In this document: in pieces, positions 25,552 through 34,013 of the stretch
Numbering within the stretch: the stretch's first letter is position 1
Layout: each line of letters begins with the position of its first letter
DNA from: an uncultured Oscillospiraceae bacterium
Lineage (GTDB): Bacteria; Bacillota; Clostridia; Oscillospirales; Acutalibacteraceae
Reading direction: 5' to 3'
NCBI GenBank assembly: GCA_900548085.1
Contig: URJF01000003.1
Coordinates: forward strand, 1 to 34,194
Length of the DNA: 34,194 nucleotides
Notes under the pieces: model-generated
The model's database searches: none
The model's input: only the letters and a program-made list of their open reading frames with translations
Told to the model about the DNA's origin: nothing
Translations under genes and position numbers: made by a program

Positions 25552-26916
25552 TTATTTACCCACACAGAATTTACTAAATATATTGTTTACCACTTCGGTA
25601 GTGGCTTTTTTTCCTGTCAGAGCCAAAAGCTCGTCGGCGGCACTGTCTATCATAACATTGATTGCGTCGTAGGTAATGCCTATATCAAATCCACGCTTTG
25701 CCTCAATCAGACTGTCCAGTGCGTTTTGGCAGTTTTGTTTTTGGCGAGCATTGGCGAGCATTGGGGCAGAGGAGTCAAAATTCGCTACGCCTAAGATTTT
25801 TGTAACCGTGGCTGCCAGTTCGTCCAGTCCGTCCTGATTTTTTGCGCTGATTGAAACAATGTTGTCAAAATTATTTTTGATGGTCTCAAGGTCAGCCTTT
25901 TGCGGCAGGTCGGTTTTGTTGATTACAGCGACGGCATTTTTGCTTTTGCATTTTTTAATTAAATCAGAATCAAATTCGCCCAAATCACTGCTTCCGTCGA
26001 ATACAGCGAGTACAAGAGCGGCGTCCTCAAGAGCAGCATATGCCTTTTCGATGCCGATACTCTCTACCACATCGTCCGAGCGGCGTATTCCTGCTGTGTC
26101 ACGAAGATGAAGCACGATTCCACCCAGTGTGATATTGTCTTCGACTATATCTCGTGTGGTGCCTTCGATGTGGGTAACGATGCTTTTTTCTTTGCCAACC
26201 AGCATATTCATAAGGCTGGATTTGCCAACATTCGGTTTGCCCACAATGGCAGTGTCAACACCGTTAGTAATAGTCTGACCGCTGTCGTAGTTTCGCAAAA
26301 GGGCGCTAAGCTCATTGATACAAGTGTCGAGAGTTTCGCCTAATTCGTTGCTTTCAAGCTCAGGTATCTCCTCATCGGGATAGTCTACACAAGCTGCCAT
26401 AACAGCCGAGGTGTCCAAAAGTTTTTGGAGTACACTGTTTATTTTATTGCTCAAAGAACCCTGCAGAGCGGAAAATGACGCTTTCATAGCTTCCTCGCCC
26501 TGTGCCGAGATAAGCTCGGCTACAGATTCTGCCTGAGTCAAATCCATTTTGCCGTTGAGAAAAGCACGCTTTGTGAACTCTCCGGGTCCTGCCGGAGATG
26601 CGCCTGCATCTAACACGGCCTGTAAGGTTTTTTGAACAATAAGAACGCCGCCGTGGACGCTGATTTCTACCACATTTTCGCCGGTATAGCTTTTTGGCGC
26701 TCTGAACACAAGCGCAACCGCATTGTCGGCAGGCACGCCGTCAATAACCACATTGCCGTACTTTGCGTGGTAGCCGCTCACATCGGTAAGGGAGCTTTTG
26801 TCAAAAGGCAAAAATACCTTACTCGCTATATTCAGCGCGTTGTCGCCGCTGATTCTTATTACGCCGATTCCTCCGGGTGCATTGCCGGTAGAGATTGCTG
26901 CTATAGTAGATGACAT
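25552..26916 (-). CDS. mnmE: tRNA modification GTPase MnmE (TrmE/ThdF)
   Basis: The ATG at 26916 is chosen because AAAGGAGGGG lies just upstream; an earlier in-frame TTG lacks such a site. The 454-residue protein has an N-terminal tetrahydrofolate-binding domain (MSSTIAAISTG, GGIGVIRISG), a helical domain, and an inserted G domain with GKPNVGKSS (226-234), DTAGIR and NKTD. It ends FCVGK with the conserved Cys451. It works as a complex with MnmG, its immediate neighbour. Its substrate folate comes from the pathway encoded by the fol operon elsewhere in this window. Confidence 0.98.
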   Translation of the reverse strand: MSSTIAAISTGNAPGGIGVIRISGDNALNIASKVFLPFDKSSLTDVSGYHAKYGNVVIDGVPADNAVALVFRAPKSYTGENVVEISVHGGVLIVQKTLQAVLDAGASPAGPGEFTKRAFLNGKMDLTQAESVAELISAQGEEAMKASFSALQGSLSNKINSVLQKLLDTSAVMAACVDYPDEEIPELESNELGETLDTCINELSALLRNYDSGQTITNGVDTAIVGKPNVGKSSLMNMLVGKEKSIVTHIEGTTRDIVEDNITLGGIVLHLRDTAGIRRSDDVVESIGIEKAYAALEDAALVLAVFDGSSDLGEFDSDLIKKCKSKNAVAVINKTDLPQKADLETIKNNFDNIVSISAKNQDGLDELAATVTKILGVANFDSSAPMLANARQKQNCQNALDSLIEAKRGFDIGITYDAINVMIDSAADELLALTGKKATTEVVNNIFSKFCVGK

Positions 26917-26947
26917 AAGCCCCTCCTTTGTGAGTTCTGATAAAGTC

Positions 26948-26977
26948 AAAACGGCGAACGCCTCCGTCCGCCATTTT
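26948..26977 (-). terminator. Hairpin between jag and mnmE, possible attenuator
   Basis: In the leftward RNA, AAAAUGGCGGACG and CGUUCGCCGUUUU form 13 pairs, two of them G-U, around a GAGG loop. On the DNA the arms are 26965-26977 and 26948-26960. The U tract is short and interrupted, so partial termination or transcript processing is more likely than a full stop. Confidence 0.5.
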
Positions 26978-26985
26978 GTAAAATA

Positions 26986-27939
26986 TCAATCTTTGTTTAC
27001 TTCGATTTTGCCGAATTTTGGCAAATCAGCACGATCCACCTTCTGCTCACGGTTAGGATCTACCGCCGGAGCAGAGGTGCGCTGTGACCTACCCCCACGA
27101 CGATAACCCCCATTGTTATGAGGCTTAGCGCCGCCTACCGGCTCAATAACTACTCGTCTGTCCTGATTGTAGCCTACGGAGCGTGACTCAACACCGTCAA
27201 TCTCTTGGATTGTGGTATGAATGATTCTGCGCTCATAAGGATTCATAGGATCGAATCTGTAGCTGCGACCGGTTCTGAGAACATACGCAGCGTGCTTTTT
27301 AGCAATGTTTTGCAGCGCTTCGTTGCGTTTTTCTCTGAAATCACCGATGTTGATGGAAACTCTGACATAGCCGTCCGCACTCTTTTTCATCATAAGAGAA
27401 ATGAGGTATTGGATGCTGTCCAGTGTGTCTCCGTGGTGACCTATGATTATTCCGCAGTCATCACAATCCACGTCCATCGTGATGACACCCTCGTTGTAAC
27501 TTGCACCTATTTTTGCGTCCTCAACCTTGAGACCTTTGAGTATGGTCATAAGATAGGACTTTGCCAACTCCAAGTCAACGACAGGTGGATAATCTCTTAC
27601 TTTGGTTGGCTCTGTCTTAGGCTCGCTCATTTTTAGTTCATTCTTCTTTACGGGAGCTTTTTGCTCCTTCTTTTGTGCGGGCTTTTGGGCATTGCCGTTT
27701 TGCTTTTTAGGCGCCTGAGCTTTCTTTTGCTTCTTTGGGGCCTTCTTTTCTTTTACGCCGTCATCATAACTAGCCTTAACTTTTGCATCACTGCCGCCGA
27801 AAAGTCCGAGGAACTTCTTCTTAGGCATTTCGATTACATCTATTTTAATGTCGGCAGTCAGAGGCGCATTAAGTCCGGCTTTTGCTGCAGCACTTGCTTC
27901 TTCAACAGTCTTGCCGGTACCGATAAATTCTTTTATCAT
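26986..27939 (-). CDS. jag: Jag/KhpB RNA-binding protein
   Basis: A 317-residue protein, usually encoded next to yidC. The Jag-N domain (about 1-55, KKKFLGLFGG) is followed by a long Lys/Pro/Gln linker (about 65-125). Next come a KH domain with GHHGDTLDS in place of the GxxG loop and an R3H domain (RNEALQNIAKKHAAYVLRTG, RxxxH-type RRIIHTTI). A basic disordered tail follows the R3H domain (YRRGGRSQR). In other Firmicutes it binds RNA with KhpA and affects cell division and wall growth. It lies 21 bases after yidC. Confidence 0.95.
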   Translation of the reverse strand: MIKEFIGTGKTVEEASAAAKAGLNAPLTADIKIDVIEMPKKKFLGLFGGSDAKVKASYDDGVKEKKAPKKQKKAQAPKKQNGNAQKPAQKKEQKAPVKKNELKMSEPKTEPTKVRDYPPVVDLELAKSYLMTILKGLKVEDAKIGASYNEGVITMDVDCDDCGIIIGHHGDTLDSIQYLISLMMKKSADGYVRVSINIGDFREKRNEALQNIAKKHAAYVLRTGRSYRFDPMNPYERRIIHTTIQEIDGVESRSVGYNQDRRVVIEPVGGAKPHNNGGYRRGGRSQRTSAPAVDPNREQKVDRADLPKFGKIEVNKD

Positions 27940-27960
27940 ATATCCTCCGTACTGATGTAC

Positions 27961-28953
27961 TTATTTGCGTGCGTTCTTTATACTTTCTTCTCTTGCTCTA
28001 CGCTGGATAGTGTTTTCTACCATTTCTCGTGCAATGTTGCGCTTTGGTGGGAAAAACTTAGCCATAACGAGCTGCTGTGCCATAGCCACAAGGTTAGAAA
28101 TAATCCAATAAAAACCTACTGCCGCAGATACCTTAAAGGAAATGTAGAACGAGAACAACGGCATCATAAGCATCATCATAAGCATCTGCTGTTGCTGCTG
28201 TGCTACTGCAGGATTCGTTTTCTTTTGGATAAGTGTAGAGAGAAGAGATGAGCCCATAGAGGTTACAAGAGAGAGGATAGGAATAATAACGATGATTCCG
28301 TCTTTCCAGTGAGGAATCTGTGTCATGTCCAATCCGCCGATGTACAAATGGCTCTTGTATTCTTCGATAGCGCTTACATTAGCCGCCGAGAAAAGATCGG
28401 GGAACTGTGTCATAAGCGTTTCCTTGTACTTGGCAAAGTGCTGAAGAATCTCAATTTGGAAATAAGAAGTACTCTTTGAGTCAAATCCGATAGCCGTAGC
28501 AATCTCGTTTGAGTGGCTCGCAATGTCGATGCCGAGGATGTACTGGATAGGATAGTAGATGATACCGATGATACCCATAAGGAATACCATCTGGAAAATC
28601 ATAGGACCGCAACCCATATTCATAGGATTGTGACCTTCTCTCGCATAGAGGTCCTGCATCTCTTCCTGCATCTTTTGGCGATCACGGGGATCTTTGGTAT
28701 TTGCGTACTTCTTTTGGATTTTTTGAATTTTCGGTTGCAGACGGGAGGTCTTGGCTGTGGACTTTTGCTGTTTTATTGTGAATGGAAACAGTACCAAACG
28801 AGTAAGAACAGTAAATACAATCAGCGCAAGGAAGTATTGGTCGTTGAATACGAACAACAGCCCTTCCATACATTTACCGAAAAGCCAATAAAGGGGCTTA
28901 AAAATCGACATACCGTTGCTGACGGCAGCCAAAGTAATAAAACTGTTAATCAC
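27961..28953 (-). CDS. yidC: Membrane protein insertase YidC (SpoIIIJ type)
   Basis: This 330-residue insertase helps place proteins in the membrane alone or with SecYEG. The start is a GTG at 28953 in a GTGA overlap with the yidD stop. Five hydrophobic segments are seen, with the conserved arginine in LTRLVLFPFTIKQQKS and a basic coiled cytoplasmic loop (PKIQKIQKKYANTKDPRDR). No lipobox cysteine near the N-terminus is evident, unlike Bacillus SpoIIIJ. A Gln/Met-rich run (QQQQQMLMMM) precedes the fourth segment. Confidence 0.96.
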   Translation of the reverse strand: MINSFITLAAVSNGMSIFKPLYWLFGKCMEGLLFVFNDQYFLALIVFTVLTRLVLFPFTIKQQKSTAKTSRLQPKIQKIQKKYANTKDPRDRQKMQEEMQDLYAREGHNPMNMGCGPMIFQMVFLMGIIGIIYYPIQYILGIDIASHSNEIATAIGFDSKSTSYFQIEILQHFAKYKETLMTQFPDLFSAANVSAIEEYKSHLYIGGLDMTQIPHWKDGIIVIIPILSLVTSMGSSLLSTLIQKKTNPAVAQQQQQMLMMMLMMPLFSFYISFKVSAAVGFYWIISNLVAMAQQLVMAKFFPPKRNIAREMVENTIQRRAREESIKNARK

Positions 28954-29219
28954 TTAGTTTTCCTCTTTATATTATTTTCGTGTTTTGGAGGAACAGGGTC
29001 ATAGCCGCCTTTTACGAAGGGGTTACAGCGCATTATGCGCCATATTGCCAGCAGGCTCCCTTTTATTATCCCGTGCACCTGAATAGCCTCGATAGCGTAT
29101 TGGGAGCAGGTGGGCGTGTAGCGACACGAGCCGTGTGAAAATCTGGGCGATAGGGTAACCTGATATGTCCTGATTAGGAATATCATCCCTTTTTTGATAA
29201 AATTTTTAATCTTTTTCAT
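28950..29219 (-). CDS. yidD: Membrane protein insertion efficiency factor YidD
   Basis: An 89-residue protein with the family core YQVTLSPRFSHGSCRYTPTC, then SQYAIEAIQVHGIIKG and RIMRCNPFVKGGYDPVP. It is thought to assist YidC at the membrane. The start overlaps rnpA by 14 bases and the stop overlaps yidC by 4 bases, so the three are probably translated together. Confidence 0.96.
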   Translation of the reverse strand: MKKIKNFIKKGMIFLIRTYQVTLSPRFSHGSCRYTPTCSQYAIEAIQVHGIIKGSLLAIWRIMRCNPFVKGGYDPVPPKHENNIKRKTK

Positions 29220-29547
29220 TTATAATACCCAGCAGAGAAAAGTGATTTTCCATAGCAGTGAGCACTTCCTGCATCTTGGCGGAGGAGGTTTTGCTCCTCG
29301 CAACGAACACAAAGTCCCAATTTCCGTCGATTTTAGGCTCCAATTCCCGATATGCCGCTCTGATAATCCTGCGAGAGCGATTGCGTTGTACGGCATTGCC
29401 TATCTTTTTTGAGGTAGTTATGCCGAGCCTGCATCCGTCGAGTCTGCTCCTTTGAGCATAGGTGACGAGCACGGGGGACGCCTGACTTTTTCCACGGTAG
29501 TACAGTCTGCGAAAATCCTTATTCTCTTTTATGGTTTTAGTTTTCAC
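29206..29547 (-). CDS. rnpA: Ribonuclease P protein component
   Basis: The protein subunit of RNase P, which trims tRNA 5' ends with the catalytic RNA. The family motif RNRSRRIIRAAYR is present. Two starts are possible. The ATG at 29556 has GAGGA touching it, which is too close. The in-frame GTG at 29547 has AGGA 9 bases upstream and gives the more typical start MKTKTIKENKDFRR (113 aa), so it is preferred. rnpB is not in the window. Confidence 0.93.
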   Translation of the reverse strand: MKTKTIKENKDFRRLYYRGKSQASPVLVTYAQRSRLDGCRLGITTSKKIGNAVQRNRSRRIIRAAYRELEPKIDGNWDFVFVARSKTSSAKMQEVLTAMENHFSLLGIINEKD

Positions 29548-29569
29548 AAAGACCATTCCTCGTTGTTAA

Positions 29570-29704
29570 TTAGTAAGAGAGGGTTTTTCTGCCCTTTGCG
29601 CGACGGCGAGCGAGTACCTTTCTGCCGTTCTTTGTAGCCATTCTCTTTCTGAATCCGTGCACCTTCTGTGCGTGTCTCTTTTTAGGCTGGAAAGTTCTTT
29701 TCAT
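29570..29704 (-). CDS. rpmH: 50S ribosomal protein L34
   Basis: A 44-residue, strongly basic protein, MKRTFQPKKRHAQKVHGFRK at the start and ending AKGRKTLSY. This is an unmistakable L34. A GGAGTG site precedes the ATG at 29704, and rnpA follows after 13-22 bases depending on its start. It is the first gene of the long leftward transcript. Confidence 0.98.
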   Translation of the reverse strand: MKRTFQPKKRHAQKVHGFRKRMATKNGRKVLARRRAKGRKTLSY

Positions 29705-29811
29705 TTTATTCACTCCAATCGAAAGACTAAACTTGTCTTAATCTTTATTTTCTCTGTGCGGTATAGCACAGGCAATTACTATTTGTAAACAGAAACACTA
29801 ATAGCCTTGAT

Positions 29812-29841
29812 ATTATAGCCCAAATTATAACTACTTGTCAA
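29812..29841 (-). promoter_or_regulatory. Promoter of rpmH operon
   Basis: On the minus strand, a perfect TTGACA (29841-29836) and a perfect TATAAT (29817-29812) are 18 bases apart, about 108 bases upstream of rpmH. It has the best promoter match in the window, fitting a ribosomal protein gene. Confidence 0.8.
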
Positions 29842-29848
29842 CAAAAAC

Positions 29849-29877
29849 TTGTATTTATTTTAATTATATTATATAAT
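29849..29877 (+). promoter_or_regulatory. Promoter of the VanZ/mtnN pair
   Basis: TTGTAT (29849-29854) and TATAAT (29872-29877) are 17 bases apart. Its -35 is only 7 bases from that of the divergent rpmH promoter. Confidence 0.62.
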
Positions 29878-29903
29878 GCTACTATATGTTGGGGGTGGCA
29901 GCT

Positions 29904-30758
29904 TTGTCAACAACAAGAAAAAAGGATATTTCATCCGAACTGCTCTTTGGAATGGTCATATTTTTTGTTATGTTCTGTATCCAACAAACTTACTACACCG
30001 GCGGATGGCTGTTGTTTTTTATTGACAAAAGGTTCAGCTATCTCAATATGGCGCTGTCCTTTGTACTTCCGGCACTGGCTGCCTACATGTACTGGCGGGA
30101 GCGGATGGAGATGAAATTCATCAGCCAAACTATGACATATATGTCTGTAGGTGTTGCCGTGACTTATGTGATTTATCGCTTGTTCATTATGGAACCGTTA
30201 GTTGCTAAGGACATTCACATTATGGATGAGTGTCATTTGGTATGCTGTTGTATGTGCTATTTGGGCGTAGGTGCAGCTATGGCGGCGGTCAAAAAGAAGC
30301 TGAAGCACCACAGCATAGGCTTTACCGCCTTCTATAATGAATATATAAAAGGCTTTTGGATAGTGTTTGTACTGCTGTTTTTGTATATTTATTTCATCAA
30401 CCGCATAGGCAAGGAGCGCAGTTACTATGTGTATATGCCGGTTAATCTTGTGCCGTTCTGCGGTGAGATAAAGCAGACATTGCAGAATTTCAGCCTGAAC
30501 GGTCTGATGCACTTACTGGGCAATGTGGCATACTACACAATTTTTTCCGTACTTGTTATGAGCACGGTTAAAAAGAAAAAAACCATGTTCGGAATCCTTA
30601 TTCCGGTTATAACCAGCATAGTGTTTGAGGTTGTGCAGTATCTCTTTGATATGGGTGACACGGACATAGACGATGTTATTACCAACACGATAGGCGCACT
30701 CATAGGCGTGCTCGTATATAACCATGTGATAAAAAAGATTTTGAGGAGCAAAAAATGA
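29904..30758 (+). CDS. VanZ-family membrane protein
   Basis: About 284 residues with seven or so membrane segments. The C-terminal half has the VanZ pattern: NLVPFCGEI, a GNVAYYTIFSVLV segment and SIVFEVVQYLFDMGDTDIDD followed by VITNTIGALIGV. VanZ proteins give low-level teicoplanin resistance in some enterococci, but most family members have unknown roles. The start is uncertain. The ATG at 29886 would fall almost on the predicted transcription start with no ribosome site, while the TTG at 29904 has GGGGGTGG about 8 bases upstream and is preferred. It overlaps mtnN by 4 bases. Confidence 0.83.
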   Translation: MSTTRKKDISSELLFGMVIFFVMFCIQQTYYTGGWLLFFIDKRFSYLNMALSFVLPALAAYMYWRERMEMKFISQTMTYMSVGVAVTYVIYRLFIMEPLVAKDIHIMDECHLVCCCMCYLGVGAAMAAVKKKLKHHSIGFTAFYNEYIKGFWIVFVLLFLYIYFINRIGKERSYYVYMPVNLVPFCGEIKQTLQNFSLNGLMHLLGNVAYYTIFSVLVMSTVKKKKTMFGILIPVITSIVFEVVQYLFDMGDTDIDDVITNTIGALIGVLVYNHVIKKILRSKK

Positions 30759-31462
30759 TAGGAATTATCGGAGCTATGGATGTTGAGGTCAACACCCTAA
30801 AGCAGAAAGTAAAAAACAAGACCGTAACCAATATAGCCGGCATTGATTTTGTTATGGGTGATATAGAGGGAGTTATGGCTGTTGTGGCACAGTGTTCACC
30901 GGGCAAGGTTAATGCGGCTCTGTGCACTCAAGCAATGATTGACCGATTTTCGCCAGACTGCATAATCAATGTAGGCGTCGGTTGTTCGCTTTCTCCCGAG
31001 GTTGTAATAAAAAATATAGTAATCGCATCGGATGTGTGTGAATATGATATTGACATTACTGCTCTCGGAGAGCCGAGGGGATTCATAAACGGATTGAATA
31101 TGACTAAAGTGCCTACAGACACCGCTCTGTCAGACTCACTCGCCCGTGCGGCAATAAATTGCGGTGAAAGAATATATAGGGGCACGGTGGCTTCCGGAGA
31201 TACCTTTATTGCAGGCGAGGAGCTTAAGCTCTCTCTTAAGACCGATTTCGGTGCAATCTGCGGTGAAATGGAGGGCGGAGCAATCGGACACACCTGTGCT
31301 GCTAACGGAATACCCTTTGCCGTTTTGCGTTCTATCAGCGACGGCGGCGACGAAAACGCTCTTATGGATTATCCTACCTTTAAGAATATTGCTGCCAAAC
31401 TGTCTACTTCGATTATTCTCGAATATATAGCAGCCCAAAGGACACAGCTGGAGCTGTTTTGA
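30755..31462 (+). CDS. mtnN: 5'-methylthioadenosine/S-adenosylhomocysteine nucleosidase
   Basis: A 235-residue enzyme that removes adenine from MTA and SAH, clearing inhibitors of SAM-dependent reactions. The start MIGIIGAMDVEVNTL places the conserved glutamate at residue 11. EMEGGAIGH (171-179) and the catalytic aspartate in RSISDGGDE (Asp196) match the family. It overlaps the VanZ-family gene in an ATGA junction, so the two are translationally coupled despite having no evident shared pathway. Confidence 0.95.
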   Translation: MIGIIGAMDVEVNTLKQKVKNKTVTNIAGIDFVMGDIEGVMAVVAQCSPGKVNAALCTQAMIDRFSPDCIINVGVGCSLSPEVVIKNIVIASDVCEYDIDITALGEPRGFINGLNMTKVPTDTALSDSLARAAINCGERIYRGTVASGDTFIAGEELKLSLKTDFGAICGEMEGGAIGHTCAANGIPFAVLRSISDGGDENALMDYPTFKNIAAKLSTSIILEYIAAQRTQLELF

Positions 31463-31468
31463 TAAAAA

Positions 31469-31496
31469 AATCCCGCAAGCCTAAGCCTGCAGGATT
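31469..31496 (-). terminator. Terminator of the XRE regulator gene
   Basis: Arms at 31469-31480 and 31485-31496 pair at 10 of 12 positions around a 4-base loop. Read leftward they are followed by a run of T. Rightward, mtnN may also end here, but the T tract on that side is weak. Confidence 0.6.
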
Positions 31497-31510
31497 GATT
31501 TTGAAATTAT

Positions 31511-32143
31511 TTAGTATGTAAAGTGAGAGAGAATGTATTCCTCTGCTTCTTCTATAAGCGAATGGAGTGCGGTGCGCTGAGTTTCAGCCATACCGGTGCG
31601 GCTGCGGTCCTCGATGAACACTGAGCGTGCGTCCTGCACAGCAATAGCGGCAGATGCCAGGTCACGAGCTATGGTATAGTCGATTTTGAACATTTCCTTT
31701 GGCAGTATTCCTGCTTTTTCCATAGTCAGTGCGCCTCTGTAGACGCTGAGCATATAGTAGTCATAAATGTAGTCCTTGCCTACGCCGTCGTTGATGGCAG
31801 AGGTGGATACATCCAGCAGGTACTTTGTGGCGAGTGCCAAATTTTTGATTGAGCGACCGCCCTCATCGGTGTCCTCGTATGCTGACAGGTAGTCTACGCT
31901 CATACCGTTTCGGCTGTCGCTGACACCCAGCAGATAGTCGGTGGTTACTCCATAGTATTTGCTGCACTTGATTACAAAATCGAGGCCGCATTCTCTTATG
32001 CCTTTTTCGTAATGGGACAGCAGAGCTTGTGATATTCCGAGATCGGTAGCCGCTTTCTTTTGGCTGATGCCTCTCTCCTTTCTTAATTGCGAAAGGACAG
32101 TGGCAAATTTTGATAACTTATGTTCTTCTTTATCTTTAGTCAT
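31511..32143 (-). CDS. XRE-family transcriptional regulator
   Basis: The ATG at 32143 is preferred over an upstream TTG because TAGGAAA precedes it (210 aa). An N-terminal HTH_3 domain (about 12-75: VLSQLRKERGISQKKAATDL, GISQALLSHYEKG) is followed by a ligand- or dimer-type helical region of unknown function (about 76-210). The recognition region resembles Cro/C1-type repressors. The gene is divergent from the histidine phosphatase gene, and the gap has two copies of a 13-base repeat, so local autoregulation is plausible. Its target genes are unknown. Confidence 0.9.
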   Translation of the reverse strand: MTKDKEEHKLSKFATVLSQLRKERGISQKKAATDLGISQALLSHYEKGIRECGLDFVIKCSKYYGVTTDYLLGVSDSRNGMSVDYLSAYEDTDEGGRSIKNLALATKYLLDVSTSAINDGVGKDYIYDYYMLSVYRGALTMEKAGILPKEMFKIDYTIARDLASAAIAVQDARSVFIEDRSRTGMAETQRTALHSLIEEAEEYILSHFTY

Positions 32144-32192
32144 ACTTAATTTCCTATCTATTCTATGTGAACTGCGCAAACGCTTTTATACA

Positions 32193-32273
32193 TTTTGTAA
32201 TAAATCTAATTATAGTCTTAGTTATACAGAAAGTAAAGAAACAACGCACATTTGTTATTTTTTTGTAATAAAT
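32193..32273. promoter_or_regulatory. Divergent control region with a 13-base direct repeat
   Basis: TTTTGTAATAAAT occurs at 32193-32205 and 32261-32273. Between them lies a minus-strand promoter candidate for the XRE gene: TATAAT at 32214-32209 and a weak TTTACT 17 bases upstream of it. Copy 1 lies where the XRE transcript would begin. The repeats are AT-rich, so an operator role is a hypothesis. Confidence 0.4.
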
Positions 32274-32308
32274 TAGTGTCAAACTCGAAAAGCACGGAGG
32301 ATTTTATA

Positions 32309-32962
32309 ATGAAAACATACACATTGTATTTGTTCAGGCACGGACTGACAAAGGGAAATATCAACGCACAGTATATTGGGCATACAGATTATCCCCTCAC
32401 TACATTTGGTATAGAACAGCTCAAGGACATCAAGGCTAAGTATCACTATCCCACAGTGGATGCGGTGTTCGTTTCGCCTCTCAAGAGGGCAATGGACAGT
32501 GCAAATATTATGTTCCCGAAAAATAACAAAATTGTAATAGATAATTTTATCGAGTACAATTTCGGAGAGTTTGAGGAGCTGACGGCAGATGATTTGAAGG
32601 ATAACGACGACTTTAAGCAGTGGCTCCACGGAGATATGCATGCCCGTCCGCCATATGGCGAGAGCAACGCCGAGTTTGTTCAGCGTGTTTGTGCAGATTT
32701 TGAAAAGGTAATCAACGGCTGCATCTCCACAGGCACGGAGAATATTGCTATCGTAACTCACGCCGGTGTGATTATGACCATTTTGTCATGCTACGGATTG
32801 CCGGAGGCACCTATGGCTCACTGGCAGATGGACCCCGGCTATGGCTACAAGCTGCGAATCACTCCGTCTCTTTGGATGAAGGCGAACAAGATCGAGGTCG
32901 TTGATACCGCACCCCAATCATTAGCCGATATGAAAGCGGAAGCAGGTGAATCAAATGACTGA
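32309..32962 (+). CDS. Histidine phosphatase (phosphoglycerate mutase-like) family protein
   Basis: GGAGG at 32296-32300 fixes the ATG at 32309 (217 aa); a longer upstream reading is unsupported. The phospho-acceptor histidine is in LYLFRHGLTKGN (His11), and the second histidine in IAIVTHAGVIM. FVSPLKRAMDSA and EYNFGEFEELT are typical of the branch that includes alpha-ribazole phosphatase (CobC) and broad-specificity phosphatases. The substrate is not readable from the sequence, and no cobalamin genes are nearby. Its end overlaps the PAP2 gene by 8 bases. Confidence 0.9.
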   Translation: MKTYTLYLFRHGLTKGNINAQYIGHTDYPLTTFGIEQLKDIKAKYHYPTVDAVFVSPLKRAMDSANIMFPKNNKIVIDNFIEYNFGEFEELTADDLKDNDDFKQWLHGDMHARPPYGESNAEFVQRVCADFEKVINGCISTGTENIAIVTHAGVIMTILSCYGLPEAPMAHWQMDPGYGYKLRITPSLWMKANKIEVVDTAPQSLADMKAEAGESND

Positions 32963-33989
32963 GAAAAAAAGAAAGCACTTTTTTGGTGCATTATTGATTT
33001 TGTATTTTTTGTTTTTCGGTGTACTGCTGGCAGTGGGCAGTTTTTATGATTTGGATATAGAGGAAAATCTATTTGATCCCCAAAACGGATTTGCACATTT
33101 TTTTGAGATTTGGGGCGAGGCGCCGAGATTTGCTATGTGGGCACCGGCGGCTACGGTTTTGCTGTTTTGCCGTCACAGTCTGGCAGAATGTGTCGAGGTT
33201 ATACACAGAATTTTTCCGTTCATACCTAAAATATCTGCTAAGACCATAAAGAGAAAAAGATATAAGCTCTGCAATTTTGTGCTCAATATTGTTGAGATTG
33301 TTGGCTTTACGGCACTTGCTGTTTTAGGTTGGGATAAGCTGATACGCAACGTGGGCAAGTATTATGTGGATTTGAGTCGAGGTGTATGGTATGCGATAGC
33401 GGCAGTGGCTACGCTGATTGTGTTTGCACTGTTCACCAAGATACCTAAGAGCGTGCTTAATCGTCTTGAGCCTTTGGCACTGGCAGGTATAGTTTTCGGA
33501 TTACTGTATATCCTTCAGCCTGCAATAAAAGGATTATTCAATCGAGTAAGATTTAGAGAAATGGTAGCTTTTTCGGTTGGAATAAAGGATGCAAGAGACG
33601 CATCTGTCAGCAGAGCGCTGTTGAGCAGAGCCGACCTCAGCTGTTTTACACCGTGGTATAAGAGCGGTATGGGCGGTACTGTACTCAACGGGTTAAAGCT
33701 CAGCGGCACAAGCTGTCCCAGCGGTCATATGATGAGCGGTTGTTTTATTTTCCTAATTACACTGCTCACAGAGACATTTGAGAAAACAAAAAAATTCACC
33801 CTGCCTGCTGCATTGTTCAGCTTTTTGTATGTAGGTATTTTGGGACTTACGAGAATTATTCGTGGTGCACATTTCCTCAGTGATATATCACTGGGTGCAA
33901 TATTCGGTATGCTGTTCTTTTTGATTGCAGCAGGACTGCTGAAAAGTTTTTATCGCCACGCATATCTTCCTGTCCGTGATTATGTGTAA
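32955..33989 (+). CDS. PAP2-superfamily membrane phosphatase
   Basis: The ATG at 32955 has AGCAGG upstream and is preferred over an in-frame GTG at 32946 (344 aa). About six to seven membrane segments surround the phosphatase motifs: LFNRVRFREM (a variant of motif 1), GTSCPSGHMMSG (motif 2) and GLTRIIRGAHFLSDISLG (motif 3, with the catalytic histidine). Members dephosphorylate lipid phosphates such as undecaprenyl pyrophosphate or phosphatidic acid; the motif 1 variant leaves the substrate open. Coupling to the histidine phosphatase by overlap suggests a shared transcript. Confidence 0.88.
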   Translation: MTEKKRKHFFGALLILYFLFFGVLLAVGSFYDLDIEENLFDPQNGFAHFFEIWGEAPRFAMWAPAATVLLFCRHSLAECVEVIHRIFPFIPKISAKTIKRKRYKLCNFVLNIVEIVGFTALAVLGWDKLIRNVGKYYVDLSRGVWYAIAAVATLIVFALFTKIPKSVLNRLEPLALAGIVFGLLYILQPAIKGLFNRVRFREMVAFSVGIKDARDASVSRALLSRADLSCFTPWYKSGMGGTVLNGLKLSGTSCPSGHMMSGCFIFLITLLTETFEKTKKFTLPAALFSFLYVGILGLTRIIRGAHFLSDISLGAIFGMLFFLIAAGLLKSFYRHAYLPVRDYV

Positions 33990-34013
33990 TATATAATAAG
34001 TATATAACAGAAG

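Noticed and set aside
25742..25765. Short tandem repeat of TTGGCGAGCA in mnmE
   Set aside because: Two copies of a 10-base unit that read through normally in frame (APMLANARQ) without disturbing the protein; likely chance.
29705..29885. Second origin upstream of rpmH, where the ancestral oriC would sit
   Set aside because: No TTATCCACA-like boxes were found there; the gap is explained by two divergent promoters.
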